Assembly: GCA_964017235.1 (NCBI GenBank)
Contig: OZ024936.1
Location: forward strand, 46,241,028 to 46,305,027
Direction: 5' to 3'
DNA: 64,000 nucleotides
Source: Sabellastarte sp. h YS-2021
Lineage: Eukaryota > Annelida > Polychaeta > Sabellida > Sabellidae
In this document: positions 24,092-33,373 of the stretch, in pieces
Layout of the letters: each line of letters begins with the position of its first letter
Position numbering within the stretch: position 1 is the stretch's first letter
Position numbers and translations under genes: made by a program
Notes under the pieces: generated by a model
Databases searched by the model: none
The model's input: the letters and a program-made list of their open reading frames with translations, nothing else
What the model was told of the DNA's origin: nothing

Positions 24092-24487
24092 AGTGTTTCA
24101 TAGATCAAGCAACATATTGAGAGTATATCACAGGTATGGACAATAGCAGACACAGATAGATAAAATGGAAAGAGGAAAGATGTAGTACCCTAAACAGGGA
24201 CAGCTTGAATAAAGAGTAATAAACTATCAGGAGTATGAAATTGTATCAGCGTTTTTTCTAAAGATTCTAGTAAAATTGATCTCAAGTGAATCAGTTTTTG
24301 TAATATTTACAAGAAAATCATTAAAATTTTACCTATTTTTAAAAAAAGAAATGAGCATTTATTAAGACCTTTAGTGAACATGTATTCAAATGTTGGTATT
24401 GATCCATATAAAATTGTTGATTCAATGTATGATTTCTTTCCTGTTGATCACTATCATTATATATCAGCTAGCGTATCATAAAATTTT

Positions 24488-25461
24488 TTTTTGTGTGTGT
24501 CACTCTTTATTTTTCTTCATATGGTACAATAAGCAAAAATACAATCTCGTAATATAGTGAGTATATAAGTGCATTTAACAATTTATATGCCACTGGCACA
24601 TAATAACCAACTATATAAACACACACTTGTTCACCCCCTCACAACAACTGAAATATTGGTTACACAATATAAAAAACAATACTTGGATTTTATTCAAATA
24701 TTTTTAAAAATTTATTCCAATTCTTTTCAAAAACTTCTTCTTTATATTTTTCTTTATGTATTAAAAATTCGTAGTGATACAATGACTTTAGTTTTTTCTT
24801 TAAATGTGATAGGTTTAAGGGCTACTTTGAAATGGCACAAGAAAAAATGTATGGCTTTGTTATCAAAAGAATGACCTTAACTGGAAGGAAATAGTCTGTT
24901 TTTAATAAGTATCCAAGAATTATATCCTTAGCTTGAAGGTTTAATTGAATGGACGTTGAATTGCACAAACAAAGGATTAATCATCCACAACTTTTTTCCT
25001 GGTCCACAAGAAACAAATAAATGAATTAAAGTTTCTACATTTGAATTGCAGATCCTACAATAATCTGAGTCTGAAATTTTCATTTTAAACAACTGTTTTG
25101 GGGTACCCAGAATACGATGTAATATTTTATATTGAAGCCATTTTATTTGATGATCATTGACAGACTTAAAACAGATTGTAAATGCTTCTTTCCATGTCTG
25201 ATCATCAATTACTATACCCAAATCTGTGCTCCATTTTTGTTGGTATTTCACATTGAAATTCTGTTTAATCATTTTATAATACATGTCTTGGCATCCAGAT
25301 TTGCTTTTTAAAAGTAATTGAAAATGACTTGGAATGTACGGTCTTCTGATATTATCAAGTTGGTTAAGTACCCGATATTTTTGAAGGAATTTATTTACAT
25401 CTGCCCTCACTTGGTAATAATCCAGAAAATTTATTTCCGGGAGGGAAAATATCATATCAAA
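24488..25461 (-). mobile_element. 5'-truncated L1/Tx1-like LINE with 15-bp target duplication
   Basis: The 15-mer GTATCATAAAATTTT occurs on both sides (24473-24487 and 25462-25476). Read on the minus strand the insert ends with AATAAA and an A tract, as expected for a retrotransposed 3' end. Its coding remnant is the C-terminal part of a LINE ORF2. The truncation point is at 25461. Confidence 0.85.
24928..25455 (-). pseudogene. LINE ORF2 C-terminal fragment (zf-RVT type)
   Basis: 175 codons are open, containing DHQIKWLQYKILHRILGTPK and DYCRICNSNVETLIHLFVSC, the Cys/His pattern of the zinc-knuckle-like domain after the reverse transcriptase in L1/Tx1 elements. Weaker similarity (ILGYLL..., KPYIFSC) continues past the stop towards 24600 with stops and frameshifts. 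RT and endonuclease are missing. It is a dead fragment. Confidence 0.8.
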
Positions 25462-25840
25462 GTATCATAAAATTTTAATTGGATGTATTTTCTGAGATAT
25501 ATAGAAATACATGCACTATTTAATTTATTATAAGGATCCTCGTGAACAATGTGTACAATTAATTCTTAAAACAGCACTTTCCAGGGATATTCATTTAGGC
25601 TTCCAAGTAATATCATCAGCTAGTACTCCACATTTTGTGTTTAAAAACAGTGATAGCATGACCATTGCTTTCACTGGAAGCATAATTATTTAAACATTCC
25701 AAAGCCTGTAAATAGCAGGGATTTGTCTTTCATGACCATAGACTTTTTTTCGACAATAGCATATACCTCATTGTTTACCTGTGTGTGAGCCTGAGAGTAT
25801 ATTAGCTGTGGATATATGTATTTGCATTAACTGAATGATC

Positions 25841-26025
25841 TGTGGTGACCTAGTGGTTTAGCAGGTTTGGCATCTAATCATAGGCTGTTACCTGTCTGTG
25901 GGTTTGACTCCCACAAGTGGCAATACTGAGAGCCTGTTCCAATATGACCCTGGCTGTTGAACAGGATGTCAGACCCATAACCTTGACCTTTGCACTGATT
26001 TCATGTAAATAGATAGTTGGTGAGT
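25841..26025 (+). mobile_element. tRNA-headed SINE, second type
   Basis: An A-box-like TGACCTAGTGGTTTAGCA and a B-box-like GGGTTTGACTCCC mark a tRNA-derived head. The tail (GGCTGTTGAACAGGATGTCA, then GACCC) differs from the GCGACGTTAAA type. The right limit is approximate. Confidence 0.6.
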
Positions 26026-26686
26026 ACAACTTCTTTGTTTTATCCGATTTAAATGTGCTTTTGCTTATTTGTAGTTTTTTGGTTTATTTTATTGTAATTA
26101 TAATCTAACCACGTTTTTGCTCTACGTTTTCTAATTCAATGGATAAAATATGCCTGATTTATTTACCTTACAAAGACTTCATCATTTTAGCCTGTAAAAA
26201 CTTGATTTGTCTTGCTTTTTTGTAGCTTGATTTTGTCGCACTTTCTTTATTTATAACTAGAGTCTTTCAGTTGCACATATTATTACTAATATTTATATTT
26301 TCCTCTTTTAACACAATAGGTTGATTGTTTTTCTTCTTGTTATTTTGACAAATTAATTTAAAATCTGTAGCTCATGTTTTATCTGCTAAATTTAGAAATG
26401 TGAACCTTACATTTATGTGAAATTTGCCACTTCCATAGTAGTCTGTGTTCTGTAAATAAAAAAAAAACAGTTACCCACAAAAGCCTGGAACTGCCATCCA
26501 AATTCAAAATTCAAAATTTGAAAAATGCTATTTGGAATTCGAAATACGTATTCAGAATTCCAAATACGAATTCCGAGCTGTCAGTTATTTTCAGAAACCA
26601 ATAACTGCTTTTGAAAAATTAAAACCAACTGTAGCCCTGATGTTTGGATGTATTTTGATAGTTTGTGTTATTGAATGGTTCAACAG

Positions 26687-26770
26687 GATGAAGACATTGA
26701 GGTGCAGAAGAACAGGAGGCGTAGCAGATCCAGAAGTCCTTCTCCACAGTTAAGAGAACTGACCAATCAT
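26687..26770 (+). CDS. IQ-motif gene, short SR-type exon
   Basis: The acceptor is GGTTCAACAG and the donor CAT|GTGAGT. The exon is 84 nt, phase 0/0. It encodes DEDIEVQKNRRRSRSRSPSP and then QLRELTNH. The Arg-Ser dipeptides are typical SR-kinase targets and could mediate nuclear or cytoskeletal contacts (inference). Because it is symmetric it can be skipped without a frameshift. It lies 176 bp before the left end of the Harbinger transposon. Confidence 0.78.
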
Positions 26771-26974
26771 GTGAGTTGATACAAGTTTAAATGGTGTAGA
26801 TATCCTGATTATTAGCAAATCCTGTGAACTAACACAAAAATTGAAATACTTAAAAAAAAAACAAGTCAAGTGGTGTAGTAGGTCCTGGGGTTCTATAATA
26901 ATTTATAAAAACGAATTAGTGAAAGTTCAGTGAAAAATTAGCCTTATGCCCCTGTTCCACCAAAGGATTAAGCC

Positions 26975-27335
26975 CCGATCCTGTCGGCGACCCTTAATCG
27001 TGCACAGTCGGTTGAAAAAAGACAAAAATGGGCGGGAATACTGGGTCGGTACTGAAGTCTGGGATTAAGAACAGATCGTCCCCAGGACGCCTCAGGACAC
27101 CTCAGGACGCCTCAGGCGGCCGCAGACAGTCCCCGACTGGTCTGGGACTAAGAACCGACTAAGCCAGTTTTCGGGTCGGTTTCAACCACGATCCTGTCAG
27201 ACACAAACCGACTGGGTCCCAGGACGCCTCAGGCCTCCTGGGACTAAGAGCCGACTAACACACGATTAACTACCGGCGTCCTCAGGCCTCCTCAGGCCTC
27301 CTCAGGCCTCCCCAGACCACGATCCCCGATTATTG
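26975..27335. repeat. Left subterminal repeat zone of Harbinger
   Basis: It contains repeats of CCTCAGGACGCCTCAGG, CTGGGACTAAGAACCGACT and CGATTAACT in both orientations. Comparable motifs fill 31440-32010. Arrays next to the ends are the usual binding sites for the element's own proteins in this superfamily. Confidence 0.65.
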
Positions 27336-27362
27336 TTTTGCAAAGTTGCTGGATTTTCTGGG

Positions 27363-27376
27363 TATATATATATAAA
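27363..27376 (+). promoter_or_regulatory. TATA box of Harbinger transposase
   Basis: TATATATATATAAA lies 44-57 bp before the ATG at 27420, between the GC-rich subterminal zone and the ORF, a good position for a core promoter. Confidence 0.6.
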
Positions 27377-27419
27377 ATTTGCGATCTAATCATCATTGCT
27401 TTTCTAGGAACACACCAGG

Positions 27420-28742
27420 ATGCCACCTTTTAATGGAAGACAGATTCAACAACAACTTAGGGCTTTCTTGGTTTTTATTCAGTTACAAATAATCATGTAT
27501 TTCCATTTTTTACGTCAAGCACAGCAACAGCAACCACCACCACCACCACCAGCACCACCAGCACCCATACAGAGACCTAGAAGAAGGCACAACATGTGGG
27601 TCAGGCCATGGCTTCTGCAGAGAGAGGAGAGGGGGGCCTACCACAACATTATGGCTGATCTGTATGCCACAGACATTCCAGGATTCACCAACTACATGAG
27701 GATGACCCCAGAATTCTTTGAAATGATGAAGACCAGACTGGAACCACGTCTAGCCAGGCAGGCCACCAACTACAGAGCTCCTATCAGTGTTGGGGAGAAG
27801 TTAGCCCTCACCATCAGATATCTGGCCACTGGAGAGTCATACACATCATTATCCTGTCAGTTCAGGGTTGGCAGATCCACCATTTCCAAGTTTCTACCAG
27901 AGGTCTGCAGGGCCATCCAGGATGAGTTCACCAGAGAGTACCTCAAATGTCCTACTACTCCAGATGAGTGGAAAGAACTGGAAAGGGAATTCAGGATCAG
28001 GTGGAATGTTCCACATGCCCTGGGAGCCCTGGATGGAAAGCATGTGGCCCTGAAGAAACCCAAGAACTCTGGAGCCCTCTACCACAACTACAAGGGGTTC
28101 TTTTCCATTGTCATGTTGGCCTTGGTAGATGGGCAGTACAAATTCAGATGGGTGGATGTGGGTACAGAAGGGTCTTGCTCAGATGCCCAGATATTTAATG
28201 CCTCTCAGATGAAGAGGAGGATTGAAGATGGCAGGATAGGCTTCCCTGACCCAGCTCCTATAACACAGGGTGGTAGAGATGTCCCCTACTTCATTTTGGC
28301 AGATGATGCCTTTGCCCTGAAGACCTGGCTCATGAAACCCTATGGCAGAAGGCTGTTAACAAGGGAGGAAAGGATTGCCAACTACAGAATATCAAGGGGC
28401 AGGAGAGTTGTGGAGAACGCTTTTGGCATCCTTGTGTCAAGATTTAGAGTCATGAGGACCACCATTGAACTACCCCCAGAAACAGTTAGAGAAGTGGTCA
28501 TGACCTGTGTGGTTCTGCACAATATACTCAGAAGCCAGTATCAAGGTCAACCTGCTGGTCAGCAGCCTGGGGGGGATGATGATGATGATGATGATGTGCC
28601 TGGTGATTGTGGATTGATTGGTGGTGCTGCTGGTGGTGGCCAAGACAGAAACCCTGCTAGAGAGGCCAAAAGACAGAGGGATTACCTGAAGGACTACTTC
28701 AATAATGAGGGAGCAGTGGCCTGGCAAGATGGCAGAATATAA
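27420..28742 (+). CDS. Harbinger DDE transposase (HARBI1-like)
   Basis: 440 residues, uninterrupted. N-terminal Gln/Pro-rich stretch (residues about 34-50). Helix-turn-helix region about 137-166 (YTSLSCQFRVGRSTISKFLP). DDE-4 nuclease core: first Asp in GALDGKHVALKKP (D205), second in FILADDAFALKTWLMKPY (D295/D296), Glu in YRISRGRRVVENAFGIL (E332). It ends with a poly-Asp tract (about 389-395) and a Lys/Arg-rich tail. The usual family length is 350-450. It cuts and reinserts the element and normally needs the MADF/Myb-like partner encoded at 30013. All catalytic residues are present. Start chosen: first ATG, behind a TATA box. Confidence 0.95.
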   Translation: MPPFNGRQIQQQLRAFLVFIQLQIIMYFHFLRQAQQQQPPPPPPAPPAPIQRPRRRHNMWVRPWLLQREERGAYHNIMADLYATDIPGFTNYMRMTPEFFEMMKTRLEPRLARQATNYRAPISVGEKLALTIRYLATGESYTSLSCQFRVGRSTISKFLPEVCRAIQDEFTREYLKCPTTPDEWKELEREFRIRWNVPHALGALDGKHVALKKPKNSGALYHNYKGFFSIVMLALVDGQYKFRWVDVGTEGSCSDAQIFNASQMKRRIEDGRIGFPDPAPITQGGRDVPYFILADDAFALKTWLMKPYGRRLLTREERIANYRISRGRRVVENAFGILVSRFRVMRTTIELPPETVREVVMTCVVLHNILRSQYQGQPAGQQPGGDDDDDDDVPGDCGLIGGAAGGGQDRNPAREAKRQRDYLKDYFNNEGAVAWQDGRI

Positions 28743-28831
28743 GTCCTGTTGCAGTAAACAGTCCTTTTCAGGACTAACTATAACAGTCCTTTTCAGGACT
28801 ACCAAATATTCCAAAAACAATTAATCAGCTA

Positions 28832-29190
28832 TGTGGACAAACAGACAAACCCCATGCCAAACATAACTTGTTGAGACGGACAAACAGACAAACCCCATGC
28901 CAAACATAACTTGTTGAGACGGACAAACAGACAAACCCCATGCCAAACATAACTTGTACAGACGGACAAACAGACAAACCCCATGCCAAACATAACTTGT
29001 TGAGACGGACAAACAGACAAACCCCATGCCAAACATAACTTGTTGAGACGGACAAACAGACAAACCCCATGCCAAACATAACTTGTACAGACGGACAAAC
29101 AGACAAACCCCATGCCAAACATAACTTGTTCAGACAGACAAACAGACAAACCCCATGCCAAACATAACTTGTTCAGACAGACAAACAGAC
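28832..29190. repeat. 43-bp minisatellite inside Harbinger
   Basis: About eight tandem copies of a 43-base unit (GACAAACAGACAAACCCCAT, then GCCAAACATAACTTG and TTGAGACG or variants such as GTACAGACG and TTCAGACA). It sits between the 3' ends of the two convergent genes. Copies are nearly identical, with variant types in an ordered pattern. All three minus frames are free of stops across the array because 43 is not a multiple of three. Confidence 0.93.
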
Positions 29191-29457
29191 AAACACAACT
29201 TACTCACCCAACAAACAGACAAACCCACTGTTAAACAAAAGCGAAACACAAAGTGACACATAATATCCTAAATTGAATAATTATTTTATATATTTTCAAA
29301 TCCACACCATAATTTAAACATTTTTCTTTTTTCATGGCTGGAAAACTTATTTGTAGCAGAAATTTTTTTATGGAAATATTCAATTTTAAATATTCATTTC
29401 TAATCACAAAAATTTGGAAAATATAACCATGGAACTAGTTTTGCTTTCAATAATGGG

Positions 29458-29645
29458 GGATTGTGTTTGCTAAATAGTTTGTCAGTTCGTTGGCATGGGT
29501 TCTATCTACTTTTGGGTTTGGGTGTTTGTTGGTTGTTGGTTACTGGGGTTGGGTTTTTTTGGGGTAGTTGGGTATTAGGTTTGGTACTGGGTTTGTTATT
29601 TGGGGGTTATGTTTGGTATTGGGTTTGTCTGTTTGTGGGTTGGTA
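29458..29645 (+). other. GT-rich strand-skewed region with G-quadruplex motif
   Basis: About 190 bases almost without C on this strand. At 29545-29572 the runs GGGG, GGG, GGGG and GGG are separated by 2, 7 and 5 bases, fitting the standard quadruplex pattern. Part of it (TTTGTCTGTTTGTGGGTTGG) is the inverse of CCAACAAACAGACAAACCCA at about 29207-29226. Confidence 0.6.
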
Positions 29646-30012
29646 AGTATGTAATTATGCCTTTTAACTCCAGGGAAGGTGCAAGTGTTGGACTTTTCAA
29701 TTACAGATTTTAAACTATCCCATGGATTTTAATCTAAAAATGGGCTGATTAATGGCCATATTGGGAGTTACTTTTAATATTTTTTTTATGTGGCCTTTTT
29801 GGTTATGTGTAGTACCATGGGTTATTTGTTTCATGTTTGGGGTGGTGTAAGTGTTGGACTTTAATTTTTTTTTTCTTGTGATAAGTATTTGTACTGAACT
29901 TTTTTGTTTTGGGAGGGGAATTGGAAGAACACGTAGCTGAATAATTGTTTTTGGAAGAATTGGTGGCCCTGAAAAGGGCCTGGCAGGTCAAAGACCCGCC
30001 CTGACTGGATGG

Positions 30013-31230
30013 CTACTGAGGAGGCTGCTGCTGCTGTTGAGGCGGTGCTGAAGTGGTGATAGTAAAGAGCTGCTGCTGCGGTTGTTGCTGCTGCTGCTGA
30101 GGCTGCTCGACGATCTGTGTTGATGTCAGATCTGGTAGCTGGCTTAAGATTCCACTCAGATTGTGTCTGCTCCCTTCGTCCTGTACAGTTAGGACAGATG
30201 TAGGGTTGCTGAAGCCAATGGGGCTTGGTGTATAGTACACAAAACTGCTGCTAGCTGCTGCTTGAGTGGAACTTGACGCCTGTGGAGTGGTTGTTGGCAG
30301 TAGGCCGACCCTCTGGGACTCCGTGGTAACAGTGGCTGATCTTCTGGGCAATGGCTGACGTCTGCGGTTACTCTTAATATTTTCGATATCTCTGAATATC
30401 TTGCCCTTTAATTCTTCAAATTCTTCTTGAGTCATCTTTTCGGCCTCTGATGCCACGTAGTCAAAGAAGGGCTGCCTGTCTGACTTCTGATGCAGAAAAC
30501 CTGAGATAAGTGTCCTCATCTGCTCAAAGTGTTCGAGAATCTTGGAGTCTGTAGTTGAAACGGGTGTTGATGTAATGATGGACTGACTCCTCTCCCTCAG
30601 GACACTGGACTCGAGGTGTTCTGTGTCAGTAGTTGACCCACGTGATTCGTCCTGCTTGCTGGTATTTGGACTGGCCTCAAAACCTGAACTTCTATTGGCC
30701 CCCTTTCTTCTGATGTGGGTTTTAAGAAAACCCATCTGTTGGTAGACCCAGGACTGTCTCTTGGTCATCTCCCTCGGGGCTTGGCCAGATTGGAGCTTAG
30801 ACAGCTTTCCATAACGGGTTCGCTGGGACTCAAACCACCTTCTCACATCAAAGGGCTGGAGCTTAAGTTCTGCAGATATTTCTGCCCAGAGAGCCTCTCT
30901 TCTATTCCTGTCGTGGAAACGTGAATGTTCCTTGTCATACAGTTCAGGGTGCAGCTTGACGAATTCTACAATGGAAACTTCATCACTGTCTGTAAAAGTG
31001 GCACACACCCTGGCTCTCTTGGCTGAAGAATGGCACTCCGGATCTTCCTCACACCTCTCTTCTTCTTCTGCCACAGCTTCCCCAATAGCTGGATCTTCCT
31101 GAATCTCCTCCTCCTCTCTCCTCTCACTTCCTTCTTCTGTAATAACTTCACTCCTCTCCTCTACTTGACTTTCCTTCTCCCTCTCATCCATCTTTTTCCT
31201 TCCTCTCTTCCCTCCTTTCTCTTTTCTCAT
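30013..31230 (-). CDS. Harbinger accessory protein, MADF/Myb-like DNA-binding
   Basis: 405 residues, intact. A Lys/Arg then Glu-rich N-terminus (1-65) is followed by a MADF (Myb/SANT-like) domain at about 80-175: EVSIVEFVKLHPELYDKEHS, RREALWAEISAELKL, VRRWFESQRTRYGKL. Then comes a Ser/Thr-rich middle and a Gln-rich C-terminus. In PIF/Harbinger elements such a protein binds the transposon's subterminal sites and takes the transposase into the nucleus (known for the superfamily). Start chosen: first Met of the ORF at 31230. The gene converges with the transposase gene. Confidence 0.9.
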   Translation of the reverse strand: MRKEKGGKRGRKKMDEREKESQVEERSEVITEEGSERREEEEIQEDPAIGEAVAEEEERCEEDPECHSSAKRARVCATFTDSDEVSIVEFVKLHPELYDKEHSRFHDRNRREALWAEISAELKLQPFDVRRWFESQRTRYGKLSKLQSGQAPREMTKRQSWVYQQMGFLKTHIRRKGANRSSGFEASPNTSKQDESRGSTTDTEHLESSVLRERSQSIITSTPVSTTDSKILEHFEQMRTLISGFLHQKSDRQPFFDYVASEAEKMTQEEFEELKGKIFRDIENIKSNRRRQPLPRRSATVTTESQRVGLLPTTTPQASSSTQAAASSSFVYYTPSPIGFSNPTSVLTVQDEGSRHNLSGILSQLPDLTSTQIVEQPQQQQQQPQQQLFTITTSAPPQQQQQPPQ

Positions 31231-31403
31231 GATCCAGTCGACAAAATAATAAAAAAATAGTAAAATGTGTCTCCTAACTGTGAAATTTGCCTTAAGCTCA
31301 AGTATATAAAATGTAAAATAAAAATTGAAAACCCCTACAAATCAGTGACACACGTCTCTCAGTAGCCAAACAGTCAGTAACAATGACAAAGTGTGCGCGG
31401 TCG

Positions 31404-31412
31404 CTTATATAG
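31404..31412 (-). promoter_or_regulatory. TATA box candidate for Harbinger accessory gene
   Basis: CTATATAAG on the minus strand lies about 175 bp before the ATG at 31230. A second TATATA lies at about 31302. GC-rich subterminal repeats begin just upstream. Confidence 0.45.
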
Positions 31413-31429
31413 TCCCAGACCTGCTCATT

Positions 31430-32015
31430 GCCTCGTTTTAATTTCCAACGCGCGGAAAACAGTCGGTTCTTAATCGGTTGTTAGTCCCAGGCCGCCTGGG
31501 GCGTCCTCAGGCCGCCGCAGACTGAAAATGTGTGGTCCCAGGCGTCCTGGGGAGGCCGGTTTGGATCGGTTAGGGTCGGTTACCCTTAGTCGGTTCTTAG
31601 TCCCAGACCTTGATTTTTGGGTCGCAGGACACCGAAGACGGTCTGAGGCTTCCGGGGACTAATGAAACCGACTCACTTTCAGACGCATGAAATTCATACG
31701 CATCATATTTGAGTCTGGGATTAAGAACCGGCCGCCTGGGACTAAGCTACGGAGGTCTGGGACTAAGGGTCGCAGGACGCCTGGGACAACAACCGACTCT
31801 GTAAATTTGGGTCTGAGGAGGCCTGAGGACGCCTGGGACTGGACATTTTGTTGACGGCGGGAAATAGGAATCGGTTGTAGTCGTGTGAAATATCAAACAT
31901 GTTTGATTTTTCACACGGCCCCAACCGACCACAACCGACCCTTACAGAAGGTCTGGGACTAAGCAAATATTTCAAACCGACCCCCAAAAACCCTTAATCG
32001 GGAGCCTTAGTCGTG
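31430..32015. repeat. Right subterminal repeat zone of Harbinger
   Basis: CTGGGACTAAG or its complement CTTAGTCCCAG occurs at about 31479, 31592, 31737, 31758 and 31950, and CTGGGATTAAG at about 31713. They are mixed with GGTCGGTT, GCCTGAGGACGCC and CGGTTGTAGTCG. The same motifs occur in the left zone. Confidence 0.65.
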
Positions 32016-32093
32016 TGGTGGAACACCCACATTAAGTTATTCCAAAAATCGAATTTGGACTTAAGTATTCACAGAGAAGGTGTGCTGATTTTG

Positions 32094-32271
32094 AGCCCCG
32101 TTTATCAAAAACGATTAAATTTTGGATCAGATGTGATTCAGTCTTCTGCAATTAATCCAAAATAGCCAGCTTAACTTTGTGAATACTGTTTAAAGTCAAT
32201 GATTAGCTGAACCATTTCTTGTAAATATGTTTTTTGATTTTTTGGCTCAGCTTGTGAATAAGGCCCCAGTG
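32094..32271. mobile_element. Degenerate foldback MITE (GGGCCTTATTCACAA type)
   Basis: The left end GCCCCGTTTATCAAAAACG and right end CAGCTTGTGAATAAGGCCCC are imperfectly inverted. It is non-coding and starts 60 bp after the Harbinger end. Confidence 0.5.
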
Positions 32272-32320
32272 AAGTAGTGAATCAACCCTTCACATGAGCT
32301 GGCACAAAACTAAATCATAC

Positions 32321-32550
32321 ATTTTATGAATAATAACTTTCAGCAGGTCATTGTAATTGAAAAACAAATTGATGTCAGAATTGCCAAATAGGTTTACAAA
32401 CTTAAAATAGTATTTCACAATTATTTATGATATATTTTATGAATAATAACTTTCAGTAAGTCATTGTAATTGTAAAAAAAAATTGATGTCAAAAATGACT
32501 AATAAGTTTACAAACTTAAAATGTTATGGAGTATTTCACAATTATTTAGC
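32321..32550 (+). repeat. Two-copy tandem duplication, ~113 bp
   Basis: ATTTTATGAATAATAACTTT starts copies at 32321 and 32434. Both contain GTCATTGTAATTG, ATTGATGTCA, TTTACAAACTTAAAAT and TATTTCACAATTATTTA in order, with a few differences. Confidence 0.85.
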
Positions 32551-32685
32551 ATGACTGTATGTTTAATAATGTATGTAATTGAATGCCTGTTTATGTTAAA
32601 TGTTAGCTGTGTAATGATTAAAAATATTTTAGTTGCTGATATTAGAATTAATCAATGTCTGTGTAAAGCCTCTCTTACATCGCAT

Positions 32686-32701
32686 CGTACGTGCACGTAC
32701 G
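32686..32701. repeat. Perfect 16-bp palindrome
   Basis: CGTACGTGCACGTACG is self-complementary. It lies in a CpG-richer patch (about 32670-32960) that differs from the surrounding AT-rich intron. Confidence 0.6.
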
Positions 32702-33080
32702 TCCTGGGTACAGAGAAAAATCGCCTGCTTTGCAAGGGACACTTAAGCTACCCTTGCAATTTTATAACAGAATATCATGGTCGCACAGACCCCACAATGA
32801 AAATTGGCATGCACATTTTCTTTGCGTACACGCAGTATTCCTATAAACACATCCATGTCTCAAGGGTAACTTATGAGAGACTTGCGCACGTGCAATCCCC
32901 TTGCTAGTGTTGCAAGATCGCCCCATTCACTTGCAGGGTTTGCATTTGTCATATAATACACTCGCGTGTACCTTGCATCCATATTATCCCACTGTGGAGC
33001 CTGTAGCTAGTCGCAGTCTGTTCTTTGATGTTCAAGTACTCACACTGTTGTTGGGAAAATATACCTTGTTTGTAGTAATG

Positions 33081-33373
33081 GTGTTATCGATATTGAAATA
33101 TTTATCAATTCGCGCCAAGTATACTGATATCGATAATGCAGGGTACAATATCAATATCGGAATATGTGATTTAATAGATGAAATTAAGCTGTATTCCATT
33201 TAAAGAGGAAACGCCATATTTGTTTACATTTCGGGAAACTACTAAAACTTGCCAGAAAGTTTGGAAGGTCTCTCTCCAAAAACATCTATGACCCAATATT
33301 TCAATATCGATCGATACACAAAGCAAAAATATAGTTTGATATCGATATAGATATTATTATTCGATACCAACAC
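33081..33373. mobile_element. Inverted-repeat element rich in ATCGAT
   Basis: The left end GTGTTATCGATATTGAAATA and the right end, inverted, GTGTTGGTATCGAATAATAA are similar. The body has several ATCGATAT motifs. No clear target duplication and no ORF are seen. It is possibly a decayed hAT-type MITE. Confidence 0.42.

Larger units (their letters stand above)
26947..32031. mobile_element. Complete PIF/Harbinger transposon (5085 bp)
   Basis: The ends are TGCCCCTGTTCCACC on the left and, inverted, TGTGGGTGTTCCACC on the right. TTA flanks both sides (26944-26946 and 32032-32034), the typical PIF/Harbinger target duplication. It encodes a DDE transposase (+) and a MADF/Myb-like protein (-) in convergent order, both intact. 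Between them are a 43-bp minisatellite and a GT-rich region. GC-rich subterminal zones carry repeated CTGGGACTAAG and CCTCAGGACGCC motifs. It inserted in the intron between exons 26687 and 34543. Confidence 0.94.

Noticed and set aside
27857-28198. Short ORFs inside the Harbinger transposase on both strands
   Set aside because: They overlap the conserved DDE transposase frame and have no features of their own.
28821-29161. Three overlapping minus-strand ORFs with MAWGLSVCP repeats as a repeat protein
   Set aside because: They are shadows of the 43-bp minisatellite, open in all three frames only because the unit lacks stops.
32521-33203. Two adjacent ORFs (128 and 100 codons) as a host gene
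   Set aside because: No domain, no splice-compatible context, and they overlap a tandem duplication and an inverted-repeat element.
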